From assembly GCA_030151885.1 (NCBI GenBank), contig JASLCG010000145.1, positions 1-30,389 on the forward strand: a stretch of DNA of 30,389 nucleotides, written 5' to 3'. Source of the DNA: Bacteroides sp. (GTDB lineage Bacteria; Bacteroidota; Bacteroidia; Bacteroidales; Bacteroidaceae). Numbering within the stretch: position 1 is the stretch's first letter; the number at the start of each line of letters is the position of its first letter. A program made the position numbers and the translations under genes. Of this stretch, positions 17,669 to 25,783 are shown piece after piece. A model generated the notes under the pieces. It worked only from the letters and a program-made list of their open reading frames with translations, was not told the origin of the DNA and did no database searches.

Positions 17669-19009
17669 GTGAAATATATAAGTAAAATATCCATTTGTAT
17701 TGTAGCTATATTTAGCTTAGTATCGTGTTCGGTAGGGGTTAAGGACAATGATCATGCGCATGATCAAATGTTAGATAGTGTACAATATTATACGTTCCAG
17801 TACTTTTGGGATGGTGCAGAACCTACTAGCGGAATGGCTAGAGAACGTTTTCATATTGATGGTGTTTACCCATTAAATGATAAACACGTAGTTACTTCGG
17901 GTGGTGGAGGCTTTGGGCTAATGAATATTATTGTAGCCATTGAAAGAGGTTTTATTACTAGAGATGCTGGAATAAGCAGACTAAATCAAATAGTGGAGTT
18001 TATTGAGAAAGCTGATAAATTTCATGGAGCATATCCACACTGGTGGGATGGTAATACAGGAAAGGTAAAGGCTTTTAGTAAATATGATGATGGAGGTGAT
18101 TTAGTAGAAACAGCTTTCATGATTCAAGGACTATTGACCGTTCATCAATATTTAGATCAAAATAGTGTAAAGGAAAAGGCTTTGGCCGATAAAATTGATA
18201 AGCTTTGGAGAGCTGTTGATTGGAATTGGTATACAAAAGAAGGAACAGAAGATGCTCTTTACTGGCATTGGAGTCCTAATCATGACTGGAAAATGAATTT
18301 TCCAGTTAAAGGGTACAACGAATGCCTTATTATGTACACTTTGGCAGCAGGATCGCCAACACATCCTATAAAACCAGAGGTTTATCATAAGGGATGGGCA
18401 GATGAAGGAGGTATTGTAAAAGAGCATGAGGAAGAGGGGGTACCCCTAAAACTTCGTTATCAAAGCGAAAAGGCAGGTCCAATGTTCTGGGCGCATTATT
18501 CTTTCTTAGGACTAGATCCAAGAGGATTAAAGGATTTGTATTCTGATAACTACTTTGAGGAGATGAAAAATTATACATTAGTAAATAGAGCTTATTGTAT
18601 AAGAAATCCGAAAGGTTATAAAGGATATGGAGAGCATAGTTGGGGCTTAACTGCTAGTTATTCTGTTAATGGATATGATGCACATTCTCCAGTAGAAAGT
18701 AGAGATCATGGAGTAATAACTCCAACTGCTGCATTATCATCTATAGTTTATACTCCAGAAGAATCTTTAAAGGTTATGAAATATCTTTATAGTAATAAAG
18801 ATAAATTCTGGAATAAGTATGGTTTTATAGATGCATATAGTGAGACTGAAGATTGGTATCCAACTTATTATTTAGCTATAGATCAAGGTCCAATTGTAGC
18901 CATGATTGAGAATTATAGAACAGGGCTCCTATGGGACTTATTTATGAGTCATCCAGATGTTCGTAAAGGCTTGATTAAGTTAGGTTTTGAATCACCACAC
19001 TATAACTAG
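17669..19009 (+). CDS. Second GH144-like beta-1,2-glucan/sophorose-acting lipoprotein
   Basis: 446 aa beginning at a GTG codon 11 nt after the GH3 stop; no nearer ATG gives the full signal peptide. The lipobox is LVSC (Cys20), followed by SVGVK without acidic residues, which suggests retention facing the periplasm. The catalytic domain starts almost at once: YFWDGAEPTSGMARER at 45-60, GGGGFGLMNIIVAIERGFI at 78-96, HWWDGNTG at 124-131, YDDGGDLVETA at 139-149, GYNECL at 215-220 and DQGPIVAMIEN at 405-415. It is clearly paralogous to the 550-aa GH144-like protein but lacks the Ig-like domain and differs in the loop VESRDHGVI (versus TNDKGVI). By analogy with known GH144 enzymes it may be the exo or oligosaccharide-trimming member. 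It is the last gene of the operon. Confidence 0.82.
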   Translation: MKYISKISICIVAIFSLVSCSVGVKDNDHAHDQMLDSVQYYTFQYFWDGAEPTSGMARERFHIDGVYPLNDKHVVTSGGGGFGLMNIIVAIERGFITRDAGISRLNQIVEFIEKADKFHGAYPHWWDGNTGKVKAFSKYDDGGDLVETAFMIQGLLTVHQYLDQNSVKEKALADKIDKLWRAVDWNWYTKEGTEDALYWHWSPNHDWKMNFPVKGYNECLIMYTLAAGSPTHPIKPEVYHKGWADEGGIVKEHEEEGVPLKLRYQSEKAGPMFWAHYSFLGLDPRGLKDLYSDNYFEEMKNYTLVNRAYCIRNPKGYKGYGEHSWGLTASYSVNGYDAHSPVESRDHGVITPTAALSSIVYTPEESLKVMKYLYSNKDKFWNKYGFIDAYSETEDWYPTYYLAIDQGPIVAMIENYRTGLLWDLFMSHPDVRKGLIKLGFESPHYN

Positions 19010-19048
19010 GACTTCTATATGTAGTTAAATCTACAAATCAATAATATA

Positions 19049-19090
19049 ACACTCTCTTTTCTAATATTAATTGGGAAAGGGAGTGTTTTT
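19049..19090 (+). terminator. Terminator of the SusC operon
   Basis: ACACTCTCTTT (19049-19059) pairs with AAAGGGAGTGT (19076-19086) with one T-G wobble and a 16-nt loop, followed by a T-run (to 19090). It lies 40 nt past the last stop codon of the PUL. Confidence 0.85.
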
Positions 19091-19483
19091 GTTTATTCAA
19101 AACAAAGAAAAACTCATATCGAAACTTCTTTTAAATATAGGCTTCGTACAATGTTATTTTAAAGTCAGACTCTATTTAATTAAAAAGACTGGCTACAGCA
19201 TTTGTAGAGAGGATATGGAGGTGTTAGTTTGAAGTGGGCAATATACCTCAAAGAAGTCGGCAACGTACCTCAAGCATATCGGCAACAAACTAGAGATATG
19301 TCGGCAATAAACAACAGGTCTGACTAGGTCATAGTTAGCATTCATTCACGGCCAAGAGCCCACATACTAATAGAACATCTATTGAAAGTGTAAAAGTAAG
19401 TGTTGTTTATATAGACAGAGTATAAGTGGGTCTTCTATAAACAATTGATATGTTCTTTGTTTTGATGGTTTATTGTATAGTAT
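19091..19483. other. Non-coding spacer between convergent PUL and phosphate operons
   Basis: This is 393 bp between two convergent terminators. Apart from the structured repeat at 19233-19315, I see no ORF with coding character, no tRNA and no recognisable RNA motif. Short similar stretches near 19402 (TTGTTTATATAGAC) and 19433 (TCTATAAACAA) could pair, but are AT-rich and weak. Confidence 0.6.
19233..19315 (+). repeat. Structured intergenic repeat, copy 2
   Basis: The plus strand matches the reverse complement of copy 1 across its length. Shared blocks in order are ATACCTC, GTCGGCAAC, TACCTCA, ATATCGG, AAAC and TATGTCGGCAATAAACAA, the last an uninterrupted 18-nt match. The outer inverted arms, perfect in copy 1, are degraded here (AATATACCTC versus GAGATATGTCGGCAA). 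Relative to the neighbouring gene it has the same orientation as copy 1: 3' of the gene and reading in its direction. Confidence 0.75.
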
Positions 19484-19513
19484 AAAAAATCCCCACACTT
19501 TGATAGTGCAGGG
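19484..19513 (-). terminator. Terminator of the phosphate operon after ridA
   Basis: On the minus strand, CCCTGCACT pairs with AGTGTGGGG around a 5-nt loop (one internal mismatch), followed by ATTTTTTA. It lies 23 nt past the ridA stop codon and faces the PUL terminator. Confidence 0.85.
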
Positions 19514-19536
19514 AAAATGTTTTATGAATCAGTCTT

Positions 19537-19914
19537 TTAAATGCAAGCTATAATTTCAATTTCTACTAAAGCTTCTGGTTTGGGCAGAGCTGTTACAGCA
19601 AAAGCTGATCTGGCAGGAAATTCCGATTCAAATTGTTTACTATAAACTTCATTCATACCTCCGAAGTCTTTTATATCTTTTAGAAGTACTGTTGTTTTAA
19701 CTATGTTGGCAGTGGTCATTCCTGCCTCTTTCAGTATTGCTTTAATATTCTTAAAAGCCTGTTCTGTTTGTTCTTTTATACCACCTTCTATTGTTCCAGT
19801 TTCAGGGTTAATTGGAAGTTGTCCAGATATGTAAAGTGTATTTCCTGCTAATACTGCTTGGCTATAAGGTCCAATGGCTGCAGGAGCTAATGAAGTTGTG
19901 ATTACTTTTTTCAT
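19537..19914 (-). CDS. ridA: RidA family enamine/imine deaminase
   Basis: 125 aa, the full length of the RidA/YjgF/UK114 family. These cytosolic trimeric enzymes hydrolyse reactive enamine/imine intermediates from PLP enzymes to 2-ketoacids. Conserved features are IGPYSQAV at 14-21 (Tyr17), LYISGQLP at 27-34, the carboxylate-binding Arg102 in FPARSAF, and Glu120 in VEIEIIAC, which matches the active RidA set. It lies 11 nt after the EEP lipoprotein gene and is the last gene before the terminator, so it is probably co-transcribed with the phosphate genes. No functional link to phosphate is obvious, and ridA is often found as a passenger. Confidence 0.93.
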   Translation of the reverse strand: MKKVITTSLAPAAIGPYSQAVLAGNTLYISGQLPINPETGTIEGGIKEQTEQAFKNIKAILKEAGMTTANIVKTTVLLKDIKDFGGMNEVYSKQFESEFPARSAFAVTALPKPEALVEIEIIACI

Positions 19915-19925
19915 ATTGTTTAATA

Positions 19926-20975
19926 TTATTTTTTAGTATAAGCAAAGGTAGCTAAAACTGCTTTATGATCCGTAGGCCATACCCCTTTACCAATTTTAAA
20001 TATATCTTCGGTCTCTTCGGTAACTACTTTACCTTCTTTGATAGACTCATTGGGTCCCCATATAACGACATCTTTCAGCTCCAACTGTTTGTTAGGGGCA
20101 TAATGTATATAATCCACTCTTTCACGCTCATCAGATTCGGCTGCCCATAAAAGCCTTTTTATACTAACATGGGGATTTGCCGATGGAAATGTAAAACCAG
20201 GATGTGTAGCAGGATTTGGATAGATTCTTCTATAAGAGTCAATATATCCAGCCTCGTCAAGCATGGTTGTAACAGTCCAAGGTATAACTAACCCCTGGTG
20301 GCTATACATGTCTTTAGTCTCTTCAATCCAATCAAGGTGAGATGGCTCATTATAATCGCCCCCAATAAATATTAATCTACCGGCAGCTTTATCGAGCTCG
20401 GCAGCTTCGATAATTGCCTTCATGGCATCATCTCTTTTAGATACAATATTGTCTGCTAATATTGCCTCTACATCTAGTAAAGGTTCATCAAGTTTTTTCC
20501 AGGTTGTTCCGCTATATCCATAAATATCGTAGTATGTACAGTGTCTGTAATCAAGATGGCAGGTGTATAGTGCTATTTCTTGGCCGTCCATATCTATTAA
20601 AGCTCTATAAGCACTTCCTTGGTCATTAATTAAAGGATAAATTGTATTATACTCTTTTATGGGGAATCTCGATAATAGTCCAGAGTCGTTGCTATAGTCC
20701 GAATAGAAAGTATAACCACTATCTTTTAAAGACTCTACTATACGATCACAGAATCTAGTATTGTTGTAGTTTCTAACCTCACTTAAGGCTACTAAATCTG
20801 CTTCGGATTGTATAATTTGGCTAATTATAGCTTCGTATCCATTAGGAACAATTGTACCTTCTTGCCAAATATTAAACTGTAGTACTCGTAAATTTTTTGT
20901 AACAGGAGTATTAGAGCATGCCGATAGCAATACTGCTAAAAGTAATACTCCTAGATGAATGTGTTTCTTTATCAT
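19926..20975 (-). CDS. Endonuclease/exonuclease/phosphatase-family (EEP) lipoprotein
   Basis: A 349-aa exported metal-dependent phosphoesterase. The lipobox is LSAC (Cys20), followed by SNTPVTK without acidic residues. The complete EEP active-site set is visible: N35 in VLQFNIW, E66 in ALSEV, H140 in YTCHLDYR, D207 and N209 in IFIGGDYNEPSHLDW, D288 in RVDYIHY and the D336-H337 pair in WPTDHKAV. Family members cleave phosphodiesters or phosphomonoesters (DNA, inositol phosphates, sphingomyelin); the substrate cannot be read here. It lies 29 nt after phoR and 11 nt before ridA, on one strand with pst-pho. I therefore infer a phosphorus-scavenging role in the periplasm. Confidence 0.85.
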   Translation of the reverse strand: MIKKHIHLGVLLLAVLLSACSNTPVTKNLRVLQFNIWQEGTIVPNGYEAIISQIIQSEADLVALSEVRNYNNTRFCDRIVESLKDSGYTFYSDYSNDSGLLSRFPIKEYNTIYPLINDQGSAYRALIDMDGQEIALYTCHLDYRHCTYYDIYGYSGTTWKKLDEPLLDVEAILADNIVSKRDDAMKAIIEAAELDKAAGRLIFIGGDYNEPSHLDWIEETKDMYSHQGLVIPWTVTTMLDEAGYIDSYRRIYPNPATHPGFTFPSANPHVSIKRLLWAAESDERERVDYIHYAPNKQLELKDVVIWGPNESIKEGKVVTEETEDIFKIGKGVWPTDHKAVLATFAYTKK

Positions 20976-21004
20976 TAGATTATAGTTTTTATTATACGAG
21001 CAAT

Positions 21005-22720
21005 TTAGCTCTTTTTTAATTTAAATAAAAACTCTAATCTACCATCTTTTCTTTTTTTTGCCGTTATAGTCCCTTTATGAACTAATATGGCGTTCTTAAC
21101 AATAGCTAATCCTAGACCTGTACCACCTGTCTTTCGAGTTCTTCCTTCAGATACTCTATAGAATCTTTCAAATAATCTATTGAGGTGTATCTCGTCTATA
21201 ATACTAGCCCCTTCATCATAGTAAGAGAAATAGTAAAAATCTTTATCCTTATTGTAACAGTTCAAGTGAATATGTGCTTTATGCCCCCCATGTTTAATGC
21301 TGTTTTCAATAAGGTTTTTAAAGATAGAGTAAATTAAACCTCGATTGCCATCTATTTGGCATGGCTCAGGAATATTTATATCCAGCTCAATTTCTTGCTC
21401 TTGAAGGCTATCTGAAAGGTTTTTAGTAACTTCAAGAATGACATCATTAATTAGAATAGGGTGCTTTTCAATGTTTTCGAGCGCTTCATCTATTTTGGTA
21501 ATAATGCTCATATCTTCTACCAGCTGATTTAGGTTTAGTGACTGCTGATATGCTTTATTTGCAAAATACTTTATCTGCTCTATCTGTAAATTTGTATTGA
21601 CAATTGTCTCCAAATATCCACGTATGCTAGTTATAGGAGTGCGAAGTTCGTGAGCAATATTACTAGTCATTTCTTGTTTTAATAATCTGGTTTTGGTTAG
21701 TTTAGTAACATCAATCAGAATAACCTCAAAACTATTGTCTTCAAATAAATTAACACGTATATTAAACTGTTTTGATTCCGTTTTAATTTCGGTTTCAAAG
21801 AAAGTTTCTTCTGTTCTACGACTCAGAAAACTATTTATTTGGCCAAAAGCCTCATCTTTAAATATAATGTTTGGATCAGTACTTTTATGCTCTATAATTG
21901 TGTTAAGATGGTAAATAAAAAGTCCATTATAAAATTCAACTTTTTGCTGGGCATTAAAAAAACATATTCCTTCATCGGAAGTATGAATGTGTTGTAGAAG
22001 TTTTTCTCTTTGGAGTGTTATTTTAAGCTTGCTATTTGTTACCTCTTTATAATTATTAATAAGCTGTTCTGCAACAACACCGAGTTCATCGTCTGGAAAT
22101 TCGATATCAGTATCTTTTAGTAGATTACTTGAAGGATTAAGTGCAAAATCTCTAAGCTTGTTTATAGATTTACCAAACCTATTGGCCATCATGTACGCCA
22201 GGCCTAGGATAAATAGTGATAAGAGTAGAATAAAAAAAAGAAAAATATTGTCTGTTTGAAGCGCTTGTTTAAGTTCCCAATCATAGGGTAGTGCTACACG
22301 AACATAGAATCTTGGGTATTTACGTGCAAAGTAGAGATACTTTTGGTTGTTCGATGTTGAAGTACGTACTTCAGAACCATGTTCTTGGTTTGTGGCTTGA
22401 ACAATCTCTTTTCGTTTAAGGTGGTTTTCTAAAATATCTTCGGTAACATTATCGTCTAAGAGGTTGCCGTTATTGTCAATTATAGAAATTCGAATATTCT
22501 TCGGTAATATTTCTAATATGTTGTTATTGATATATATAGAGTCGGATGTGTTTATTATACTTTTGTATATAATTGAAGCAAAGGCATCTAGTTTCTCTTC
22601 TAAAGCCTCTGTTTTATACTTTTTATTCTTTGTACTTTCAAATAGAAGTATAGTGCAGGTAAATACACTAAGTAATATAAAAAAGTAGATAAATAATCTC
22701 TGTTTATAACTAATCTTCAT
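21005..22720 (-). CDS. phoR: Phosphate-type sensor histidine kinase (PhoR-like)
   Basis: The start chosen is the ATG at 22720, which overlaps the phoB stop as ATGA (571 aa); an upstream in-frame ATG at 22771 would overlap phoB by 55 nt. In 571-aa numbering, membrane helices lie at about 9-27 and 157-178 with a roughly 130-residue periplasmic domain between them. A HAMP-like and PAS-like stretch follows (about 180-345). HisKA contains the phospho-acceptor His357 in NIAHELRTP. HATPase_c has the N box (NLIENSIKHGG, Asn473) and GGTGLGLAIVKN. The G1 box reads DEGASI instead of the common DxGxGI, so its second Gly is Ser. It is the partner of PhoB and lies in the pst operon, where PhoU and Pst are expected to restrain it when phosphate is plentiful. 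Confidence 0.92.
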   Translation of the reverse strand: MKISYKQRLFIYFFILLSVFTCTILLFESTKNKKYKTEALEEKLDAFASIIYKSIINTSDSIYINNNILEILPKNIRISIIDNNGNLLDDNVTEDILENHLKRKEIVQATNQEHGSEVRTSTSNNQKYLYFARKYPRFYVRVALPYDWELKQALQTDNIFLFFILLLSLFILGLAYMMANRFGKSINKLRDFALNPSSNLLKDTDIEFPDDELGVVAEQLINNYKEVTNSKLKITLQREKLLQHIHTSDEGICFFNAQQKVEFYNGLFIYHLNTIIEHKSTDPNIIFKDEAFGQINSFLSRRTEETFFETEIKTESKQFNIRVNLFEDNSFEVILIDVTKLTKTRLLKQEMTSNIAHELRTPITSIRGYLETIVNTNLQIEQIKYFANKAYQQSLNLNQLVEDMSIITKIDEALENIEKHPILINDVILEVTKNLSDSLQEQEIELDINIPEPCQIDGNRGLIYSIFKNLIENSIKHGGHKAHIHLNCYNKDKDFYYFSYYDEGASIIDEIHLNRLFERFYRVSEGRTRKTGGTGLGLAIVKNAILVHKGTITAKKRKDGRLEFLFKLKKS

Positions 22721-23418
22721 TCTTCTTGATAACAAAATTGATATCCGTATCCAGAGCGACTTGTAATACATTTACCATATTCTCCAATTTTCTTTCGTAG
22801 TCTAGTAATGTGTACATCTACAGTACGCTCCGTTATGTAGGTATTGTTCTTCCAAACAGTATTAATTAACTCTTCTCGTGAAAATAGCTGATTCATATTA
22901 CTCATAAGATGCTGTAATAACTCGAATTCAGTTTTAGTTAGTGCTATTAATTGTTCATCAATATAAGCCTCTTTATTTGTTTTGTTTAGTTTTAGTGTTC
23001 CAAGATTAATAATTTCTGTAGTTTTATCAGAGTCTTGTTTGAGTTCAGACTTAAGAGCTTCTCGTTTTAAAATTGCTTTTACACGAGCTATAACTTCTTT
23101 TATGGAGAAGGGTTTAATAATATAGTCATCTCCTCCAACAGAAAAACCTGTTAACATATCATTTTCAGAACGTTTTGCTGTTAGAAAAATAATAGGAATT
23201 AAGTTTTTTGCAGCACGTAACTTCTCGGCCATTTTATATCCAGACATACCGTCCATCATAACATCTAATAGTATGAGGTTGCAGTTATCATCAAGTTTTT
23301 CTAACCCTTCTTCCGCAGAATGAGCTGATGTAACATTTAATCCTTCATTTTTAAGGTTAAATTCTAAAATTTCACATATATCAGGTTCATCATCAACAAT
23401 TAATACTTTATAGTCCAT
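22717..23418 (-). CDS. phoB: OmpR/PhoB-family response regulator
   Basis: 233 aa, normal for the family. The receiver domain (1-118) has acidic residues D9/D10, the phospho-acceptor D52 (LILLDVMMDG), T80 and K102. The winged-helix DNA-binding domain (about 135-230) shows ALTKTEFELLQHLM, REELINTVW and RTVDVHITRLRKKIG. It is translationally coupled to phoR by an ATGA overlap and follows phoU after 40 nt. It is the expected activator of the pst promoter, where four 11-bp-spaced hexamers are visible. A possible own promoter lies at 23446-23453. Confidence 0.94.
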   Translation of the reverse strand: MDYKVLIVDDEPDICEILEFNLKNEGLNVTSAHSAEEGLEKLDDNCNLILLDVMMDGMSGYKMAEKLRAAKNLIPIIFLTAKRSENDMLTGFSVGGDDYIIKPFSIKEVIARVKAILKREALKSELKQDSDKTTEIINLGTLKLNKTNKEAYIDEQLIALTKTEFELLQHLMSNMNQLFSREELINTVWKNNTYITERTVDVHITRLRKKIGEYGKCITSRSGYGYQFCYQEE

Positions 23419-23445
23419 AATATAAATAGCTTTTTAGTCTTTTTC

Positions 23446-23453
23446 AAAATTAA
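23446..23453 (-). promoter_or_regulatory. Possible internal promoter for phoBR
   Basis: TAATTTTG on the minus strand matches TAnnTTTG exactly and sits 27 nt upstream of the phoB ATG, in the longest gap between phosphate genes. It would give basal phoBR expression independent of the pst promoter. An exact match by chance is quite possible in such AT-rich DNA. Confidence 0.35.
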
Positions 23454-23458
23454 GAGAA

Positions 23459-24142
23459 TTATTCAGTTTCAGGTTCTGATTTTAATTTTTTATGTTTTAA
23501 AACTTTAGCATCAATATAAAAAACTATTTCTTCTACGATATTACACGCATGGTCTCCAATACGTTCTAACTTTCGAATCACCAGTAATGTTTTTAACCCG
23601 TTAACAGCTTGAGTAGGATTTTCATTGATATATTTAGCTAAAACGTCTATTGACTGAATGTATAGTTTATCAACTTGGTCATCTGTTGCTAATATTTTTC
23701 CTGCAATTTTAGTGTTTTCTGAATTTAATGCTGCATAGCTATCGTATAGCATTCCTATAACAATATCGAAAATTTGTTCTATATGTAAATCTTCTAATAC
23801 ATTTGAGCCTAGATTATTATAAGTCTCTTCAATTAGTTGTCTAGCAATACCATTGGCAAAGTCTCCAATTCTTTCTAAGGTATTACTTATCTTAATAAAA
23901 GATAATATTAATCTTAAGTCAACTGCTACAGGCGCATACAAAGCAATAAAGTTTTCGCTATCACTATCTATCTTAGAGTCGAAGGCATTTACTCTTTTTT
24001 CTCTGCTCATTACTTCGTATGCTAACTCTTTATTATGAGTAATGAAAGCCTCTTTACTCTTTTCAAGTTGCGATAGCACAAGCTTCCACATTTCATTTAT
24101 TTGATCTCTAAGCTCTTTTAATTCTAATTCAGTCTGTTTCAT
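23459..24142 (-). CDS. phoU: PhoU phosphate signalling protein
   Basis: 227 aa from the ATG at 24142. A longer frame starts with TTG at 24163 and would overlap pstB; I prefer the ATG, 13 nt after the pstB stop. It is all-helical with two PhoU repeats, the first around EVMSREKRVNAFDSKID and LRLILSFIKISNTLERIGDFA, the second around LATDDQVDKLY and LLVIRKLERIGDHACNIVEEI. The repeated E-R-I-G-D motifs are the metal-binding signature. PhoU couples the Pst transporter to PhoR and lowers Pho signalling in high phosphate. Confidence 0.94.
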   Translation of the reverse strand: MKQTELELKELRDQINEMWKLVLSQLEKSKEAFITHNKELAYEVMSREKRVNAFDSKIDSDSENFIALYAPVAVDLRLILSFIKISNTLERIGDFANGIARQLIEETYNNLGSNVLEDLHIEQIFDIVIGMLYDSYAALNSENTKIAGKILATDDQVDKLYIQSIDVLAKYINENPTQAVNGLKTLLVIRKLERIGDHACNIVEEIVFYIDAKVLKHKKLKSEPETE

Positions 24143-24155
24143 AATAGTTGAAGTT

Positions 24156-24902
24156 TTATCCAAAACGGCCAGTTATATAATTTTGAGTCTCTATGTGTTC
24201 TGGGTTAGTAAATATCTTTTTAGTATTGTTGAACTCAATTAAGCTACCACTCATAAAGAAACCAGTTTTATCGCTAACACGGGCTGCTTGTTGCATATTA
24301 TGTGTAACAATAACAATGGTATATTGGCTCTTTAAATTGTAAATAAGTTCTTCAATCTTAGAAGTTGATATTGGGTCTAATGCCGATGCAGGTTCGTCCA
24401 TAAGTAACACAGATGGTGATACAGCTAGGGCACGAGCAATACAAAGCCTTTGTTGTTGACCTCCAGATAGTGCATAAGCAGATTTTTTAAGTTTGTCTTT
24501 TACTTCATCCCATAGTGCAGCTGCTTTAAGGGACTCTTCAACTTTCTCTTCGATAAATCTTTTGTTTCCCATTCTGTTTACCTTTAGCCCATATGCTACG
24601 TTTTCAAAGATAGACTTTGGAAATGGATTTGGTTTTTGAAATACCATTCCTACATTCTTTCTAAGCTCATCTACTTCTACCCCTTTAGCGTATATATCTG
24701 TACCATTTACATAGCACTTTCCTGTCATCCTAGTGCCTTCTATAAGGTCATTCATACGGTTTATAAGTCTTAGGAATGTTGACTTTCCACATCCAGATGG
24801 GCCAATAAATGCTGTAACAGTATTTTTCTCCATCTCCATACTAATGCCTTTTAAAGCTTGAAAATCTCCATAGTAGAAGTTTATATCCTCTGCTTTTATC
24901 AT
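24156..24902 (-). CDS. pstB: Phosphate ABC transporter ATPase PstB
   Basis: 248 aa, the typical length. The Walker A motif GPSGCGKST is at 34-42, the Q-loop Q89 in MVFQKPNPFP, the signature LSGGQQQR at 145-152, Walker B VLLMDEP at 165-171 and the switch His201. FQKPNPFPKSIFENVAYGL is highly characteristic of PstB rather than other ABC ATPases. It drives uptake through PstC/PstA and follows pstA after 14 nt. Confidence 0.97.
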   Translation of the reverse strand: MIKAEDINFYYGDFQALKGISMEMEKNTVTAFIGPSGCGKSTFLRLINRMNDLIEGTRMTGKCYVNGTDIYAKGVEVDELRKNVGMVFQKPNPFPKSIFENVAYGLKVNRMGNKRFIEEKVEESLKAAALWDEVKDKLKKSAYALSGGQQQRLCIARALAVSPSVLLMDEPASALDPISTSKIEELIYNLKSQYTIVIVTHNMQQAARVSDKTGFFMSGSLIEFNNTKKIFTNPEHIETQNYITGRFG

Positions 24903-24916
24903 AATTTATTATTGTA

Positions 24917-25771
24917 TTAATCGGTTTTTACTCTTTTCCCTAATTGTCTTCTTAGTAATGTAGCTAACATATTCATAACAAACACTATAAATATAAGAAC
25001 TAATGCAGTTCCATAGGCAACCGGTTGTGATTTTTCAACATCAGTACCACTAGTTGCTAATACATATAGGTGGTATGGTAGAGCCATTACTTGGTCAAAA
25101 ATAGAAGAAGGTAGCTTTGGTAAGAAATATGCTGCAACGGTAAACAGAATTGGAGCAGTCTCTCCAGATACTCTACCGATAGATAATATAAGTCCTGTTA
25201 ATATTTTAGGAGTTGCCATAGGTAAAATAACGCGCCAAATGGTTTGTAGTTTACTTGCTCCTAGGGCTAAACTGCCCGTTCTAAAGGAGTCTGGAATCGA
25301 TTGTAAAGCCTCTTCAGTAGTGCGTATAATAATTGGTAATACTAGCAAGCCTAATGTCAATGATCCTGCTATGATAGAGTCTCCTAGCTTCATCGTATTT
25401 ACAAATAAAGACATACCAAACAATCCAAAAACAATAGATGGAATGCCAGCCATATTATTTGTCATAATCCTTATGATTTTAACAATCCATCCTTTTTTAG
25501 CATACTCTGTTGTATATATCCCCGACATAACTCCAAGAGGGAATGCTATAGCCATGCTGCCAATAATTAGACATATTGTACCTACTATGGCAGGGAAAAT
25601 TCCTCCTTCTGTCATTCCATTTTTGGGGTATGATGTTAGAAACTCCCAGTTAATTACACTTATTCCATTATAGACAATAAAACCTAGTATCCAGAAAAGA
25701 ATACCTACTATTAGTAGTCCTAGGCATCTGAATATGATGAAAGCTATTTGTTGTGTTATTTTTTTATTCAT
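24917..25771 (-). CDS. pstA: Phosphate ABC transporter permease PstA
   Basis: 284 aa, normal length. It has about six membrane helices, the first at 10-34. GGIFPAIVGT at 56-65, GIPSIVFGLFG at 109-119 and the ATPase-contacting loop TGSLALGASKLQTIW at 165-179 identify PstA. Unlike the partner PstC here, it has no extra periplasmic domain. It follows pstC after 12 nt in the same operon. Confidence 0.96.
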   Translation of the reverse strand: MNKKITQQIAFIIFRCLGLLIVGILFWILGFIVYNGISVINWEFLTSYPKNGMTEGGIFPAIVGTICLIIGSMAIAFPLGVMSGIYTTEYAKKGWIVKIIRIMTNNMAGIPSIVFGLFGMSLFVNTMKLGDSIIAGSLTLGLLVLPIIIRTTEEALQSIPDSFRTGSLALGASKLQTIWRVILPMATPKILTGLILSIGRVSGETAPILFTVAAYFLPKLPSSIFDQVMALPYHLYVLATSGTDVEKSQPVAYGTALVLIFIVFVMNMLATLLRRQLGKRVKTD

Positions 25772-25783
25772 ATCTCTAATTGA

